Assembly (NCBI GenBank): GCA_013339895.1
Contig: JABACO010000013.1
Coordinates: 1,239,595 to 1,303,594 of the forward strand
DNA length: 64,000 nt
Source of the DNA: Ephydatia muelleri
Lineage: Eukaryota > Porifera > Demospongiae > Spongillida > Spongillidae
Direction of reading: 5' to 3'
Every line of letters begins with the position of its first letter. Within the stretch, counting starts at the first letter, position 1. Under the pieces are notes generated by a model. The model saw only the letters and a list, made by a program, of their open reading frames with translations, searched no databases and had not been told where the DNA came from. The translations under genes and the position numbers were made by a program. Below, piece after piece: positions 47,942 through 59,753 of the stretch.

Positions 47942-48041
47942 NNNNNNNNNNNNNNNNNNNNNNNNNNNNNNNNNNNNNNNNNNNNNNNNNNNNNNNNNNN
48001 NNNNNNNNNNNNNNNNNNNNNNNNNNNNNNNNNNNNNNNNN
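47942..48041. other. Assembly gap (100 N)
   Basis: Exactly 100 N, the usual placeholder for a gap of unknown size. It separates the NEK10 5' side from the forkhead gene. Relative order and orientation across it depend on scaffolding. Confidence 1.
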
Positions 48042-48112
48042 ACCTGATGATAAAACCTTGATTCATTATTCATTTTACTTCCCCCCCCCCCCTTGTTTTT
48101 GTAATCTGCAGG

Positions 48113-49027
48113 ATGGAAGCGAGCGAGCCACACCTATCGGGTATCGGCCTTGTTGCTTTCAAAGGTCAAGCTGCGGTGCATCATGACACAGGCACGTGCC
48201 TCCCGCCAGCCGCAGAACGTCCAGCTGCGCGCGAAGCAGCTGTACTCCCCGCGGCGCGGGTGCGAACCGCCGAGGCGTTGAACCCACCGGCACCATCGCG
48301 GTTGCTTCCTCGAGATGCTGCCACCGCGGGCGCGGGCTTTTGCGTGCCTTCTTGCATCACCTACCCCTCGGCTCTGCTGACTACTGTGCCTCTATTCTCC
48401 GGGGCTACCTCGACGCTAGTGCCTGCTACCTATTCGTACCTTCAACCACCGCGGCCTCACTTAATTGGCGGAGGGCTACCTCCCGTGGGGAGCGCAATAT
48501 TTCATCATCCTTACTTGTATCAAGAAATACCCGCGTTCGGTCCGCAGTTGCATTTGGCGCCTACCGGGAGAGAAGGAAGGCCGCCATTTTCGTACAGCGC
48601 TCTCATAGCCATGGCCATCACCTCCTCGCCTAAGAAGATGATGTCATTGCCAGAGATATACAGTCACATATCAGCCCACTTCCCTTACTACAGCAGAGAC
48701 GACAAAAAATGGAAGAATTCTGTCAGACACAACCTGTCTCTCAACAAGTGCTTCAAGAAAATTCCCAGGGAGGAGGGTTTCCACGGCAAAGGAAACTACT
48801 GGATGATTGACCCTGCTTCCAACAGGGTCCTTGACAGAGGCAGCTTTCGTACTCCAGGGAAGCTATATACCCAGAAAATCGACATCAGATCGACCCCGCT
48901 GGACTCCAACAGTCAAGGCACCTCAAATACTTCATGCAAGGAGTCAGAGTGCTGTTGTTGCATTAGCAAACAGCCAAAGACCAATGAAGATGTTCTTAGC
49001 TTTGGAGTGCACAAGCTCCTCTCGTAA
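48113..49027 (+). CDS. Forkhead-box transcription factor
   Basis: A 304-codon ORF carries one forkhead (winged-helix) DNA-binding domain at about residues 154-245. It starts RPPFSYSALIAMAITSS, with helix 2 MSLPEIYSHISAHFPYY, recognition helix KNSVRHNLSLNKCFKKI and wing GFHGKGNYWMIDP. The N-terminus is Ala/Pro-rich, and the C-terminus has a run of four Cys (SECCCCIS) and ends HKLLS. The coding part has no introns or frame breaks. A 3' splice site (poly-C tract, then TCTGCAG) sits directly before ATG 48113, so a 5' exon lost in the N gap is likely and the true start may be earlier. KNSVRHNLSLNKCFKK recalls FoxN2/3 and FoxJ2/3, but I cannot place the class. Confidence 0.96.
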   Translation: MEASEPHLSGIGLVAFKGQAAVHHDTGTCLPPAAERPAAREAAVLPAARVRTAEALNPPAPSRLLPRDAATAGAGFCVPSCITYPSALLTTVPLFSGATSTLVPATYSYLQPPRPHLIGGGLPPVGSAIFHHPYLYQEIPAFGPQLHLAPTGREGRPPFSYSALIAMAITSSPKKMMSLPEIYSHISAHFPYYSRDDKKWKNSVRHNLSLNKCFKKIPREEGFHGKGNYWMIDPASNRVLDRGSFRTPGKLYTQKIDIRSTPLDSNSQGTSNTSCKESECCCCISKQPKTNEDVLSFGVHKLLS

Positions 49028-49895
49028 GGCGTTTTTCTAGCTCGTTTTACTTTGTTTGTTTCTCCATCAATTTCGTTAGCACGGGCATTACACATCCCAT
49101 CATCGGCCGATATCACTTACTATTATGGACAATGTATTTATGCCAGTGATTGTGGTGCATATTAATGCATAATCGCAGTCATATCAACTATCGGTCAGTA
49201 CATGCAGCGGGCCATGACGCAATAACTTATTTATTACGTCATGTACGTACTGATTACGTAATCTTTATAACTGTTTAGTTAACTAAAATAAGCCATGTGG
49301 TGATTGGTAACTAGTAAATGGCTTGTACTACCCTGCTTTGCGCGACAGGGGCTCTGAAGAAGCCTCTGTTTCTCCGGCGTTGGTCTATAATCGGAAGGCA
49401 AGCTACGACTCTCGGCAAATTAGAGCACCCAGCTTCTGACCACCCGGGGAAAGAAGGTACCATCGTGGTGCATGAGCAGGGAAATTGCATGCAGTGACAT
49501 CACAACCGTTACCCGAAGCAGATGAGAAGGAACCAACCATACCGCTAGTCCCAAAAAGGTTACTAAAAAGCTGTGTAGAAGCATGTGTCTTCAGCCATTT
49601 AATGTGTGCCACTCTCGCTAACCATGCAGACGAGACCCACACGCGGTGCTGAAGGCCCTAGCCTCCACCGTCACACCAGTAAGCCGCCGTCGCTGCATGC
49701 GCACGTGATGTGGATTCAGGTCGAGTGCCTCCCTCACACCAGCTGAACGACCCCCTCAGTTTTGGCGGGAGAAGCATAGCCGATCCCTTGGCTCCGCACA
49801 ACCGATTCGAACACGTATGTGTGCAATGAAAAAGCACACCTCCTCCCTTTCCACCAGCGTTGTGATGTTTTATCGGTGGCTTCATCGCGCCTTAG
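49028..49895. other. Intergenic between forkhead gene and PTCD3
   Basis: It holds the forkhead 3' UTR side and probably the PTCD3 promoter and first exon(s). A short exon candidate CGTTGTGATG... follows the acceptor-like CTTTCCACCAG near 49858. No confident feature. Confidence 0.4.
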
Positions 49896-50119
49896 ATGGA
49901 ATACGTGCGCGCCAGAGAGGCGGGAAAGAACGCTGCCAAATTCACCATCCACAGGTGGCCCAAAATGTTTCCAAAAATGGATTCAGTTATGGTATATTGT
50001 GAAAGGTTGCGCCAGAACACCGCTTATTTGTTTTGCGTGTGTGTGTGTGTGTGGTGTGTGTGTATGTGTGTGTGTGTGTGTGTGCGTGCGTGCGTGCGTG
50101 TGTGCGTGCGTGCGTGCGC

Positions 50120-50165
<46 letters not shown>

Positions 50166-53100
50166 ACACAATGCATTCCACGTTAGGAAGCTGAACGAGT
50201 CCCCTGGAATAATGAATGAGGCTGGATTAAATGTATGTTATTGCCATTCTGCCCCTAAATAGTGCCCCTCACCCACCTCTTGGTATTCAGACCTCATTGA
50301 GCAGAAGAAAACGACAAAGGCATACAAACTGTATCGTAAACTAAAGAGGAAGGTATGGTGGGTTACCATGGCAACAAAAGCTAATGCATCCTTTTGTTCC
50401 CTGGACAGGTGTTGCAGTTTCTCTGGAGGCTCAGAATGGCCTCCTTGGCCTTCTGGCTTACTACGGACCAGGCAATAAGGTGGTTCCAATTTCAGTCCCT
50501 CCTGGAGACAGGCTGGATGGGGAGGAGGGTGATTCGGAGAAAGCTACAGGGAGGGTATGTGATGGGGAAAGGGAGGGATGGTGAAGGAGAAGTGGTGAGG
50601 ATGGAGGAGTGGTGGTGAGGAAGGGGAGTGGTGAGAATGGAGGAGACCTAAAGTGTCTTGACACTAATCCTGTAACATCATGATGCCAATTATGTCATAA
50701 ATCGTATAGACTATTTCTAACTAAGACTTGTAAATATTTGTAGCACTGGACCAGCAAACTCCACTAACAGAGGAGCCCTCCTCCGCAGACCCAAGAATAT
50801 CCTCCTCCTGAGGCCTCAGCAGAAGTGAACGCTGAAGGTCCCCTAGAGGGGGGCAATGAAGCGGGGGAGGGGGGCGGAGCATGCAGCAGCTGTTAAGGAA
50901 AAGGTTCGGGAAAATAGCTTTTTTAATGTCATCTTACTTCGCATCTCATAAGTTGTGTTTCTGCTGTTCCTTTGCCTCTAGCAAGCTTCAAAGGTGGTGG
51001 TGGAGGTTGGTAAAGGCTCGAGTGCATTGCCTTGAAGCAAGTTTCTCAACTTGCTCTGTTGTCGGCCTGTGTGTGTGTCCCTAGTCTTGAAAATCATGCG
51101 GAGAAGTTCTTCGCTGGCCATGCCTGAGAAGGACGCTGAGTCGTGATAACGCGCTTCTCCTTGGATTAATCAAGGTGGTTACCATGGCAATGCATAAGAG
51201 TTGTTGCTATGGCGATATGTAGTAAGCATTCTTCTTGTAGTTCAAGGAGCATGAGAGAGCTGAAGAGGTTTTTCAAGCGATGCAGGCAGCAGGTTTTCAA
51301 GGTAGAATGACTTTGTGTGTGTCTCTCAATGTAGTGCTGCCACTCCCACACGACACAGCTAGCTTGCCAGTGTATTGTGGCATGATGATGGGCTTAGCCG
51401 AGAGCATAAATTCCATGTCCCATTGGGCCAAGGCCAAGGTGCGTGCCTGTTTAACTCTCTTTGAGTCCTCCTCTTACCCCTCCCTCTCCTCATCCCCAGA
51501 CCCTGCTGTCCCAAATGGCCAAAGAACCAGTTGTGCTGCCAAATGCATGTGAGTGGCCTTTAGTGCAGATGAAAAGGAGGGAGGGGGGAGAAGGAAGCAC
51601 ATGGACAAGGAAAGATGATGTGTTTTGCTCTTTGTAGCAATCTTCAATTCGCTTCTTGCAATTGGAGCACGGTCAAACGAATGCCATAGAGCGAGCCAAG
51701 AAGATCATGTTTGAGATGGCGCATTTGAAAGTTGGTAAGAGTGAATGCTGTGTTGGGTCCCTGTGGATGGCCACATGTGATGGGCATTTGTGGATGGCCG
51801 CATGTGATGGGCACCTGTGGATGGTCACATGTGGTGCATGTGATGGGCACCTGTGGATGGTCACATGTGGTGCATGTGATGGGCACCTGTGGATGGTCAC
51901 ATGTGGTGCATGTGATGGGCACCTGTGGATGGTCACATGTGGTGCATGTGATGGGCACCTGTGGATGGTCACATGTGGTGCATGTGATGGGCACCTGTGA
52001 ATGGTCACATGTGGTGCATGTGATGGGCACCTGTGGATGGTCACATGTGGTGCATGTGATGGGCACCTGTGGATGGTCACATGTGGTGCCTGTGATGGGC
52101 ACCTGTGGATGGTCACATGTGGTGCCTGTGATGGAGTTCTTTGTCATTTCCTTCCTTCTTTATTTTGTTACCACCCCCCCCGCTTCAATAGAGCCGCATT
52201 TGACAACCTTTGTGAGGCTGTTGAGAGCTTACCTAACACAAAGTAAGAGCAAAATACCAAGGGGAGAAGTAAATGACACTCCCTCTTCCTTCCACCCTTT
52301 CCTCTCTTCCCCCTCTCTCATCACTCCACACCACATGGCATGCCACTGGTTAGCTGACGGTTCCATTCTGTATGACATCGTCAGTTACCTTGAGCAGCAT
52401 CCGGAGTGTCTCACTCCTAAAGACCCCCAAGACAGTGAGTTGCCAGCTCTGTCATATCGTGAATGTGATTGCATGAACACCAATTCGTCCCACACCCAGT
52501 CTACTTCTTTCCAAGCGCCATGAGTGCAGTAAGTTAATGGCTGTTCCCGCTGCTTTCCTGCCATTTCTCTGGTCATGTCTGTATGCAACCATATCCCACT
52601 GTGCGCATGCAACACGTGTGCATTTTGCCGTGGCTCATGTGAGCACTGGCGCTGTACACAAATGTGTGCCCTAATCCCTGTACACACATATGCACATGCA
52701 CACATGTGTACACACATACATGCACACACACACACATGCACTGATGCAAACATCACACTGCAGATGTTTACTTTGTTTTTTGTGTCCAGGCACATTTCCT
52801 AACTGATGCCGACCTAGCCATGAGGCTGAAGAAGCTGGCAATGAAAGACAACTACCTTTTGGTACAAAACACAAACTTCTTCCTGTGAGGCTGCATTGTG
52901 TTCCTCCTCCCCATCCCTGCCTCATTTTCCTCTTCCACACATACACACACACACACATGCATACATATACACACACATACACACATGCACACCTCCTCCC
53001 CACACAGGAGCCATTATCTCGCCACTGTGGCCACTTCAGGGGACGCGGAGAAACGGAAGGAGGAGTACACATCTCTCGTGCCCAGAGTGAGGGATACCTG

Positions 53101-56024
53101 CATGACACCTGTGCACACCTACATGCACACATTACCATGACACCTGTACACACCTACGTGCACACATTACCATGACACCTGTACACACCTACACGCACAC
53201 ATTACCATGACACCTGTACACACCTACACGCACACATTACCATGACACCTGTACACACCTACATGCACACATTACCATGACACCTGTACGCACCTACACG
53301 CACACATTACCATGACACCTGTACACACCTACATGCACACATTACCATGACACCTGTACACACCTACGTGCACACATTACCATGACACCTGTACACACCT
53401 ACACGCACACATTACCATGACACCTGTACACACCTACACGCACACATTACCATGACACCTGTACACACCTACATGCACACATTACCATGACACCTGTACA
53501 CACCTACACGCACACATTACCATGACACCTGTACACACCTACACACACACATTACCATGACACCTGTACACACCTACGTGCACACATTACCATGACACCT
53601 GTACACACCTACACGCACACATTACCATGACACCTGTACACACCTACATGCACACATTACCATGACACCTGTACACACCTACACGCACACATTACCATGA
53701 CACCTGTACACACCTACATGGACACATTACCATGACACCTGTACACACCTACATGCACACATTACCATGACACCTGTACGCACCTACATGCACACATTAC
53801 CATGACACCTGTACACACCTACACGCACACATTACCATGACACCTGTACACACCTACACGCACACATTACCATGACACCTGTACACACCTACACGCACAC
53901 ATTACCATGACACCTGTACACACCTACATGCACACATTACCATGACACCTGTACACACCTACATGCACACATTACCATGACACCTGTACACACCTACATG
54001 CACACATTACCATGACACCTGTACACACCTACGTGCACACATTACCATGACACCTGTACACACCTACACGCACCACATTACCATGACACCTGTACACACC
54101 TACACGCACACATTACCATGACACCTGTACACACCTACACGCACCACATTACCATGACACCTGTACACACCTACACACACACATTACCATGACACCTGTA
54201 CACACCTACACGCACACATTACCATGACACCTGTACACACCTACACACACACATACCATGACACCTGTACACACCTACGTGCACACATTACCATGACACC
54301 TGTACACACCTACACGCACACATTTTCATACATATATACACACATAAACTAACACTGACACATACACACACACACACATACACACACACACATAAACTGA
54401 CACTGATACACATTACACAAGCACACACCACACACGCACACATGCTAATAAACGCACATTGGCACGTTACCTGAGGTCTCTTGTTGCCTCACCTGACCCT
54501 CAGGTGTTCCTCCCCATGGAGTGGGTGTACGCTCTTCTCTTCAAGGCGTGTGAGAGGATGGACTCTCCAGCTCTGGCCCTGCACTTATGGGCAGGTGAGG
54601 CCTGGCGTTGGGGTTGTACCCTGCTGTAAGCCGTGTCTCCGTTGTGTGTGAGGCAGACTGCATGAAGCTGAGAGTGTCCATCACACAGCCGGTACCATTG
54701 GCAAGTTCTGTGGTGCTCTGTCGAAGAGAATCGATCCCTCAGTAAGTTGGGTCCCTAGGTTTCTACTTCATCTTTCCTGCCATTCGTCTCCCCTCCACCT
54801 GCACTTCAACCTTTTGTAGGAAACACAACCATACATAGAAGCTCTGGAACAAGCTTGGAGAAAGGTTGACTATCTCAAACAGAAGTACGTTTGTTTAATG
54901 TAGTATTCTCGCCAACCAATTTTATTGCCCCCTGTTTCTCCAGGCCACCAGGATTGCTGCTGTCACAGCTAATACGACTTCACTGCTTGACAAGCAACAT
55001 TGAAAAGGCAAAGTGAGGCATTTGGGCCTTGTCACTTTGCAATCCATCTTTTTTTTGTTTTGTGTGCAGGGTGTGGGTAGGGGTGTGTGCAGGTGGGAGG
55101 AGACAGGGGTGTGGGTAGGGGTGTGTGCAGGTGGGAGGAGACAGGGGTGTGGGTAGGGGTGTGTGCAGGTGGGAGGAGACAGTGATAAATGTTTCTTTTC
55201 CCTTTCATCCTTGTAGTGAAGTGTTTTGCTCAATTTGACAGACAAGGAATACCTCCAACGTAATTATGTGTGTGGGTGTGTGTGAGAGAGAATTTTAGTA
55301 GTTGTGTGGTTTCTGTGTTGCATTTCTCTGCTGGTTAAAAGGTGTATGCAAAGTGGAGTCTGCGGCCCTCGCTCCATGTCTGTCTTGTCAGACTTGGGTC
55401 GCCGCCGCATTGCAAATGACAAAAGCTCCTCTGGCATACTTCATGCAAAAGTATTCTGTTGGCATTCTGAGGGGCAATGCCGCATCTATTTTGGGAACTT
55501 TGCCTCCAACCCCTTCTCCTTTGAATGACGTTTGTATCTTTTTGTTGTTTATAATAATTAATAATTTGTCCTAAAAATATATATATATAAAAAGAAAAAG
55601 TGGTTGATTTTTTTCCCCTTCTATTTCAGGTTCATGGCACTGTCTCAGCTCCTCAAAGTGTACAGTGCCCTGAAGAACAAAGAAATGATCGTGGTAAGTG
55701 TCCCTCTGCACTAAATTTGGATGCCTCTTGGTCACACGCGTCCCTCCCTGTTAAGAAAACCTTTGACATGATGATTGAGCAAGGCATGATGCTGCCAACC
55801 ACCTTTGTAAGGGATATCTGCTGGAATTCTGAGATAGACACGCCCACCAGGTATGTCAGGTTGTCTGGGGAGGAGGCTGTCACCTGCATTTTCATGCTTT
55901 CTGTTTACATTGAACTCATTGCCCAATCAGAACTCGCATCATAGCAGAGTTCAACAAGAATCAACGAAAGGCAGAAGCTTCCAAAGGAGCAGCGCTCCCT
56001 TCAGACACATTTCCCACGCACTAG
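49896..56024 (+). CDS. PTCD3: PTCD3 (mitoribosomal small-subunit PPR protein mS39), multi-exon
   Basis: PTCD3 is a pentatricopeptide-repeat protein of the mitochondrial small ribosomal subunit, needed for mitochondrial translation. Exons read in order: [20 protein letters not shown] (49896-49991), [20 protein letters not shown] (50291-50352), [19 protein letters not shown] (50409-50554) and [13 protein letters not shown] (51639-51740). Then come [14 protein letters not shown] (52185-52240), [14 protein letters not shown] (52360-52436), [17 protein letters not shown] (52791-52860) and [19 protein letters not shown] (52997-53092). After the satellite come [19 protein letters not shown] (54504-54595), [20 protein letters not shown] (54656-54740), [15 protein letters not shown] (54821-54884) and [14 protein letters not shown] (55632-55694). 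The last exons are 55754-55850 and 55933-56024 (stop TAG). Block order and spacing match vertebrate PTCD3. ATG 49896 lies at an exon edge, so the true N-terminus with the mitochondrial presequence is probably upstream. Some junctions need one-base corrections. Confidence 0.88.
50036..50164. repeat. (TG)n microsatellite in PTCD3 intron
   Basis: About 130 bp of TG with TGCG variants. It generates Cys-Val and His-Thr ORFs on both strands, which are not genes. Confidence 0.97.
51765..52131. repeat. 36-bp minisatellite in PTCD3 intron
   Basis: About ten units with period 36 contain GATGGGCACCTGTGGATGG. Because 36 is a multiple of 3 all frames stay open, giving spurious ORFs of up to 263 codons. 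The first units are shorter variants. Confidence 0.95.
53101..54325. repeat. 35-bp satellite, about 35 copies, in PTCD3 intron
   Basis: Head-to-tail units share CATGACACCTGTACACACCT. A variable ACACG/ACATG/ACGTG/ACACA position defines subtypes that alternate in a higher-order pattern. Period 35 is constant for most of the 1.2 kb, with 1-bp length variants near 54060-54260. The array ends in CA-rich DNA to about 54450. There are no unique spacers, so it is not a CRISPR array. Confidence 0.97.
55068..55180. repeat. 37-bp minisatellite, three copies, in PTCD3 intron
   Basis: Three near-identical G-rich units contain GGTGTGGGTAGGGGTGTGTG. The G runs could form quadruplex structures, which is inference. 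Confidence 0.9.
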
Positions 56025-56562
56025 GTGGGGATTAACCCTCTGTGTGCGTGTGTATATCTGTAGTTGTCTTCCAGTTGATAAAAACTATTCCAGCAGAACA
56101 CGTTGGTGTGGTGCATGGTGCATTAATTATAATACATATCACATATTGTAGATAAAGATTGTATTGGTATATTTGGCAAAGGAAGCTCCAGCCTTGCACT
56201 TGTGAGAGAGAGATTGTGTCTTTATTTTTGTTGCAGGGAACCACAAGACCCCTCAGAGTATCTTCCTCAATCACGTGTACATTCCTCTTGGGTACCAGGC
56301 TGTACACCTTGTTACAACACAAGATGTTTCAATTTTAATCAGTTCATAAAAGTAGCTGAAACTGTTTTTCATCAAGAAGTTAGATTCAAAATTGGTTATG
56401 ATAAATGGAGAGTTCTCAATGATCTCCAGTGTCAAGCTGACTGTGCCAATATACTGACAGGTGAGTATACCCTTTGATCATGGTTGGTGTTTCTATTTGC
56501 AGCACGCTACTAAATCACAAATAGTAAATCAGATCTTTACAACTTTTTTAAAGAAATAATTA

Positions 56563-58620
56563 GAGTGCTCCCGGGTCTAATGACGAATTTTGAACCGATT
56601 TTTAAATATAAAATAAAGCGTGAATAGTTTTTGTATTGTCCTCACATGCCTCTCCGACGTGTGGAATGAAAAGTGGACCTTCCGTTGGGAAGTTACGAAT
56701 CGATGTGTTGCACCCACTTGGTGAAATGTTTTCTAAAAACCGTCACATTTGCTCACGTATTGCAGAAACGACACATCTTTTCCAAAAATGCAGGGCGGAA
56801 TTATCCGATAGTGTCTGTGAATGTATTAATATTAAAAAAACTGCGATGCTGATCGTTAAGGAGCTCACGGTACGCGAAAGGCCACCATTACCTCTCAATC
56901 GATTTTTATGTTGCATAACGTTTTAGAGCAAACGATGTTTATATCGAAGCTTTGTGATACGTTAAAAAGCATGCCCAAGAGTGTGGATTCTGATTTGTTA
57001 CTTTCAGCCTGGATGCACGCACATCTAGGTAGCGGTATACCAAAATGTACGACACTGTAGAGACTCACTTCATTATAGAGCGATATGAATTTCACAATCG
57101 GCCACAACAGAATCGGTATAACTGATACCATAATTTTCCAGGGCATTGCAAAACTGAATCACTTTCTGTGGCACAAGCGTGATTGGCAATATGCAATTAT
57201 GTGCTTGTGTCTCACAGAAATCCACGTGTCATCGCAGGGCCGTAGATTAAAGCGAAATCCAGCATTGATTCGCAATGCGATACAGAGAATTATCATTATC
57301 TATCTTACGTGTGGAGTGCTCCCGGGTCTAATGACGAGCCGGGTATTAAGACAAATTTTGAAATAAAATAAAGGGTGCGTTTTAAGATAGGATTTTCACA
57401 TGTCTCTCCAACGTGTGGAATGAAAAGTGGCTTCGATTGGACCCGGCTTCCGTTGGAAAGTTACGAATCGATGTGTTGCACGCACTTGGTGAAATGTTTT
57501 CTAAAAACCGTCACATTTGCTCACGTATTGCAGAAACGACACATCTTTTCCACAAATGCAGGGCGGAATAGTTCCCGATAGTGTCTGAAGCAAAATTGAC
57601 TGCGACCTAAGGTTGGATAGTAATAATACAAGAAAACAACATAACATATAACAGACAATAAAAATAAATACACACTAACAAATGTGATCAAACGAGCCTA
57701 TAATGAGACTCTGCCCTCATGTACTGCTGGGGCCAGATCACAATAAACTGGATGGTGGTATGAAGATCTACTTCCTCGCAGGCACATGATAGCACTGCGC
57801 AGTACGGCAAAAGACAAACGACATCTCAGCCAGCCCATAATGAGGGAATATGCCTTGTCTTGTTTGTCAGAAAGTAGGTTGGCTAACCGTTTGTAAAAAG
57901 TGATGGCTTCTCTCCCCATTGCACCCGAGGTGGAAAAAAACAAGGGGTGTGAAGACGCCATGTTCAACATAACGAATGCGTTGCCCGTATTCCCTTTTCT
58001 TGGCTTGCTCATGGGTACGAAAGAGAGCAGAAAGAGGTTTGGAAACGTAGCTAGATGCATTAGGGTGAAAAACCCTTACATCAAAATATAAGTGATAGTG
58101 TCTGTGACTGTATTGATATTAAAAAAACTGCGATGCTGATCGTTCTGGAGCTCACGGTACTCGAAAGGTCACCATTACCTCTCAATTCGTTACGATCGAT
58201 TTTTTTATATGTTTGCGTAACGTTTTAGCGCAAACGATGTTTATATCGAAGCTTTGTGATACGTTAAAAAGCATGCCCAAGAGTGTGGATTCTGTTTTTG
58301 TTACTTTCAGCCTGGATGCACGCAAATCTGTACAGACGCACTTCATAGAGCGATATGAATTTCACAATCGGCCACAACAGAATCCGTATAACTGATACCA
58401 TAATTCTCCAGGGCTACCGATTGCATTGCGAAAATCACTTTCTGTGGCACAAGCATGTGATTCCAGATTGGCAATCTGCAATCTGTAATCACGTGCTTGT
58501 GTCTCACAGAAATCTATGCACATGTCATCGCAGGGCCGTAGATTAAAGCGAAATCCAGCATTGATTCGCAATGCGATACAGAGAATTAGCAAGGGTCATA
58601 GCCCTAAACTCTGTCGCAAA
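56563..58620. repeat. Tandem duplication of a roughly 750-bp unit
   Basis: Unit I starts at 56563 and unit II at 57314, both with GAGTGCTCCCGGGTCTAATG. Shared blocks include GTTACGAATCGATGTGTTGC, TTTTCTAAAAACCGTCACAT and CAATCGGCCACAACAGAATC. Both end with GCGAAATCCAGCATTGATTC. Unit II is interrupted by a LINE at 57588-58093 and continues to about 58600. A short open stretch (RRLKRNPALIRNAIQRI) is conserved in both, but I do not recognise it. Confidence 0.9.
57588..58093 (-). mobile_element. 5'-truncated LINE insertion with target duplication
   Basis: The insertion is bounded by an exact 11-bp duplication GATAGTGTCTG (57577-57587 and 58094-58104). The minus strand encodes PLFFSTSGAMGREAITFYKR, then YSLIMGWLRCRLSFAVLRSA and IMCLRGSRSS. 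This is the conserved C-terminus of RT polyproteins seen in many aquatic animals. It is a different family from the LINEs at 1-4 and 33-38 kb. Confidence 0.85.
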
Positions 58621-58747
58621 GGGAAAAGTTTCAAATGGGTCCTACTGACTGTTGACTGCTTACATGTATCTATGTATTTATACATATATATGCACATCTA
58701 TATAAATGTATCTATCTATGTATCTATCTTACATTTATCTATCCATA

Positions 58748-59584
58748 GATATTAGAGTAGAAGGATAGGAAACACAGCCAATTAACACAATGTAACACCT
58801 GCAGTCCGCATAGTTCTCGTACCCAGGCCATCATCATGGCAAGATGCCAAGTCTTCTTTGACGGTAGGTCTTCAGGTGGAATAGAGACTGGAAACACACT
58901 GACTTTATCTAACATTATGTGCACTAGTAGCGCTAAGGGGCCAATCCTTTGCCTTCTTCTTTATTCTACAGTCCAGCCTAAACTTGCAGTGCCCAGTCCG
59001 ATCATCAGTTCTATAGAGACATGAAACGGCACCTTTTTTTCTCCCTGTAAAGAAGCATGTTATTACAAAACCAAAATGCGTTGCTGTATAGAATACATGC
59101 CCCAACATATGTACTCAATATGGCCCAGAACAGTATCAAAATACGCACGTTACAAGCCACAGTTCGACCCCATATCAGAAACTAGTTATTTGGCCCTCAC
59201 ACGTACAACATCTATCTGGTATAGGGTAAACATACACCATGCTGTGTAGTTTCACTAGAGCTATACGAAATATCATGCCAATACAATTTAGACGCATCCG
59301 TTTGTATTCAGTTCGCCTCAGTTCACTTATATATGTAATTACTACAAACGCGCGTATCTACCGTTGTAGGCATGCACCACTTTTAAAACTTACATCGCCG
59401 TGATCAGCGTTCGCAGCTCTATCGGAATCCACACACAAACGTTCTCTTTCTCTTAAAACTCTTGTCGTCGTTTTGGGGGAGTAGCATATAACACTCAATT
59501 AACAACTATGCGGACTGCGCGCCTAAAAATCTATGGTAGAGTATTGCTCACGTGATTTGTTTCCTATCCTTCTACTCTAATATC
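58748..59584. mobile_element. Non-autonomous element with perfect 29-bp inverted ends
   Basis: 58746-58774 (starting TAGATATTAGAGTAGAAGG) is the exact reverse complement of 59558-59586. Counting the outer TA as the target duplication, the element is 58748-59584, 837 bp. A second shared block, GCAGTCCGCATAGTT, lies further in on each side. It fits a Tc1/mariner-type MITE. No transposase is visible; a short ORF MARCQVFFDG... at 58836 is followed by GTAGGT. Confidence 0.88.
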
Positions 59585-59716
59585 TATGATCTATCCTACT
59601 ACCGTAATCAATCAATTTTGCGCTGTTGTTACAGATGTAGCCATAAACCTATCCTGTCAAAGCTGTTTGTAACAGCTGATGAATTATGCGCGCGTTCGTC
59701 TCAATAAGCGGATTAG

Positions 59717-59753
<37 letters not shown>

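Noticed and set aside
47821..48133. ORFs with long X runs
   Set aside because: They cross the 100-N assembly gap.
49819..50262. Cys/Val-rich and His/Thr-rich ORFs
   Set aside because: They are translations of a (TG)n microsatellite.
51644..52523. Long repetitive ORFs on both strands (up to 263 codons)
   Set aside because: The 36-bp period keeps all frames open. The real PTCD3 exons lie on either side and inside only at about 52185-52240.
53101..54325. Regularly spaced short repeats resembling a CRISPR array
   Set aside because: Units are contiguous 35-bp tandem repeats without unique spacers, in an intron of a eukaryotic gene.
58836..59024. Cyclophilin gene
   Set aside because: Only about nine N-terminal residues look similar before a possible donor site. 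No further exons were seen, so it is kept only as a speculative note.
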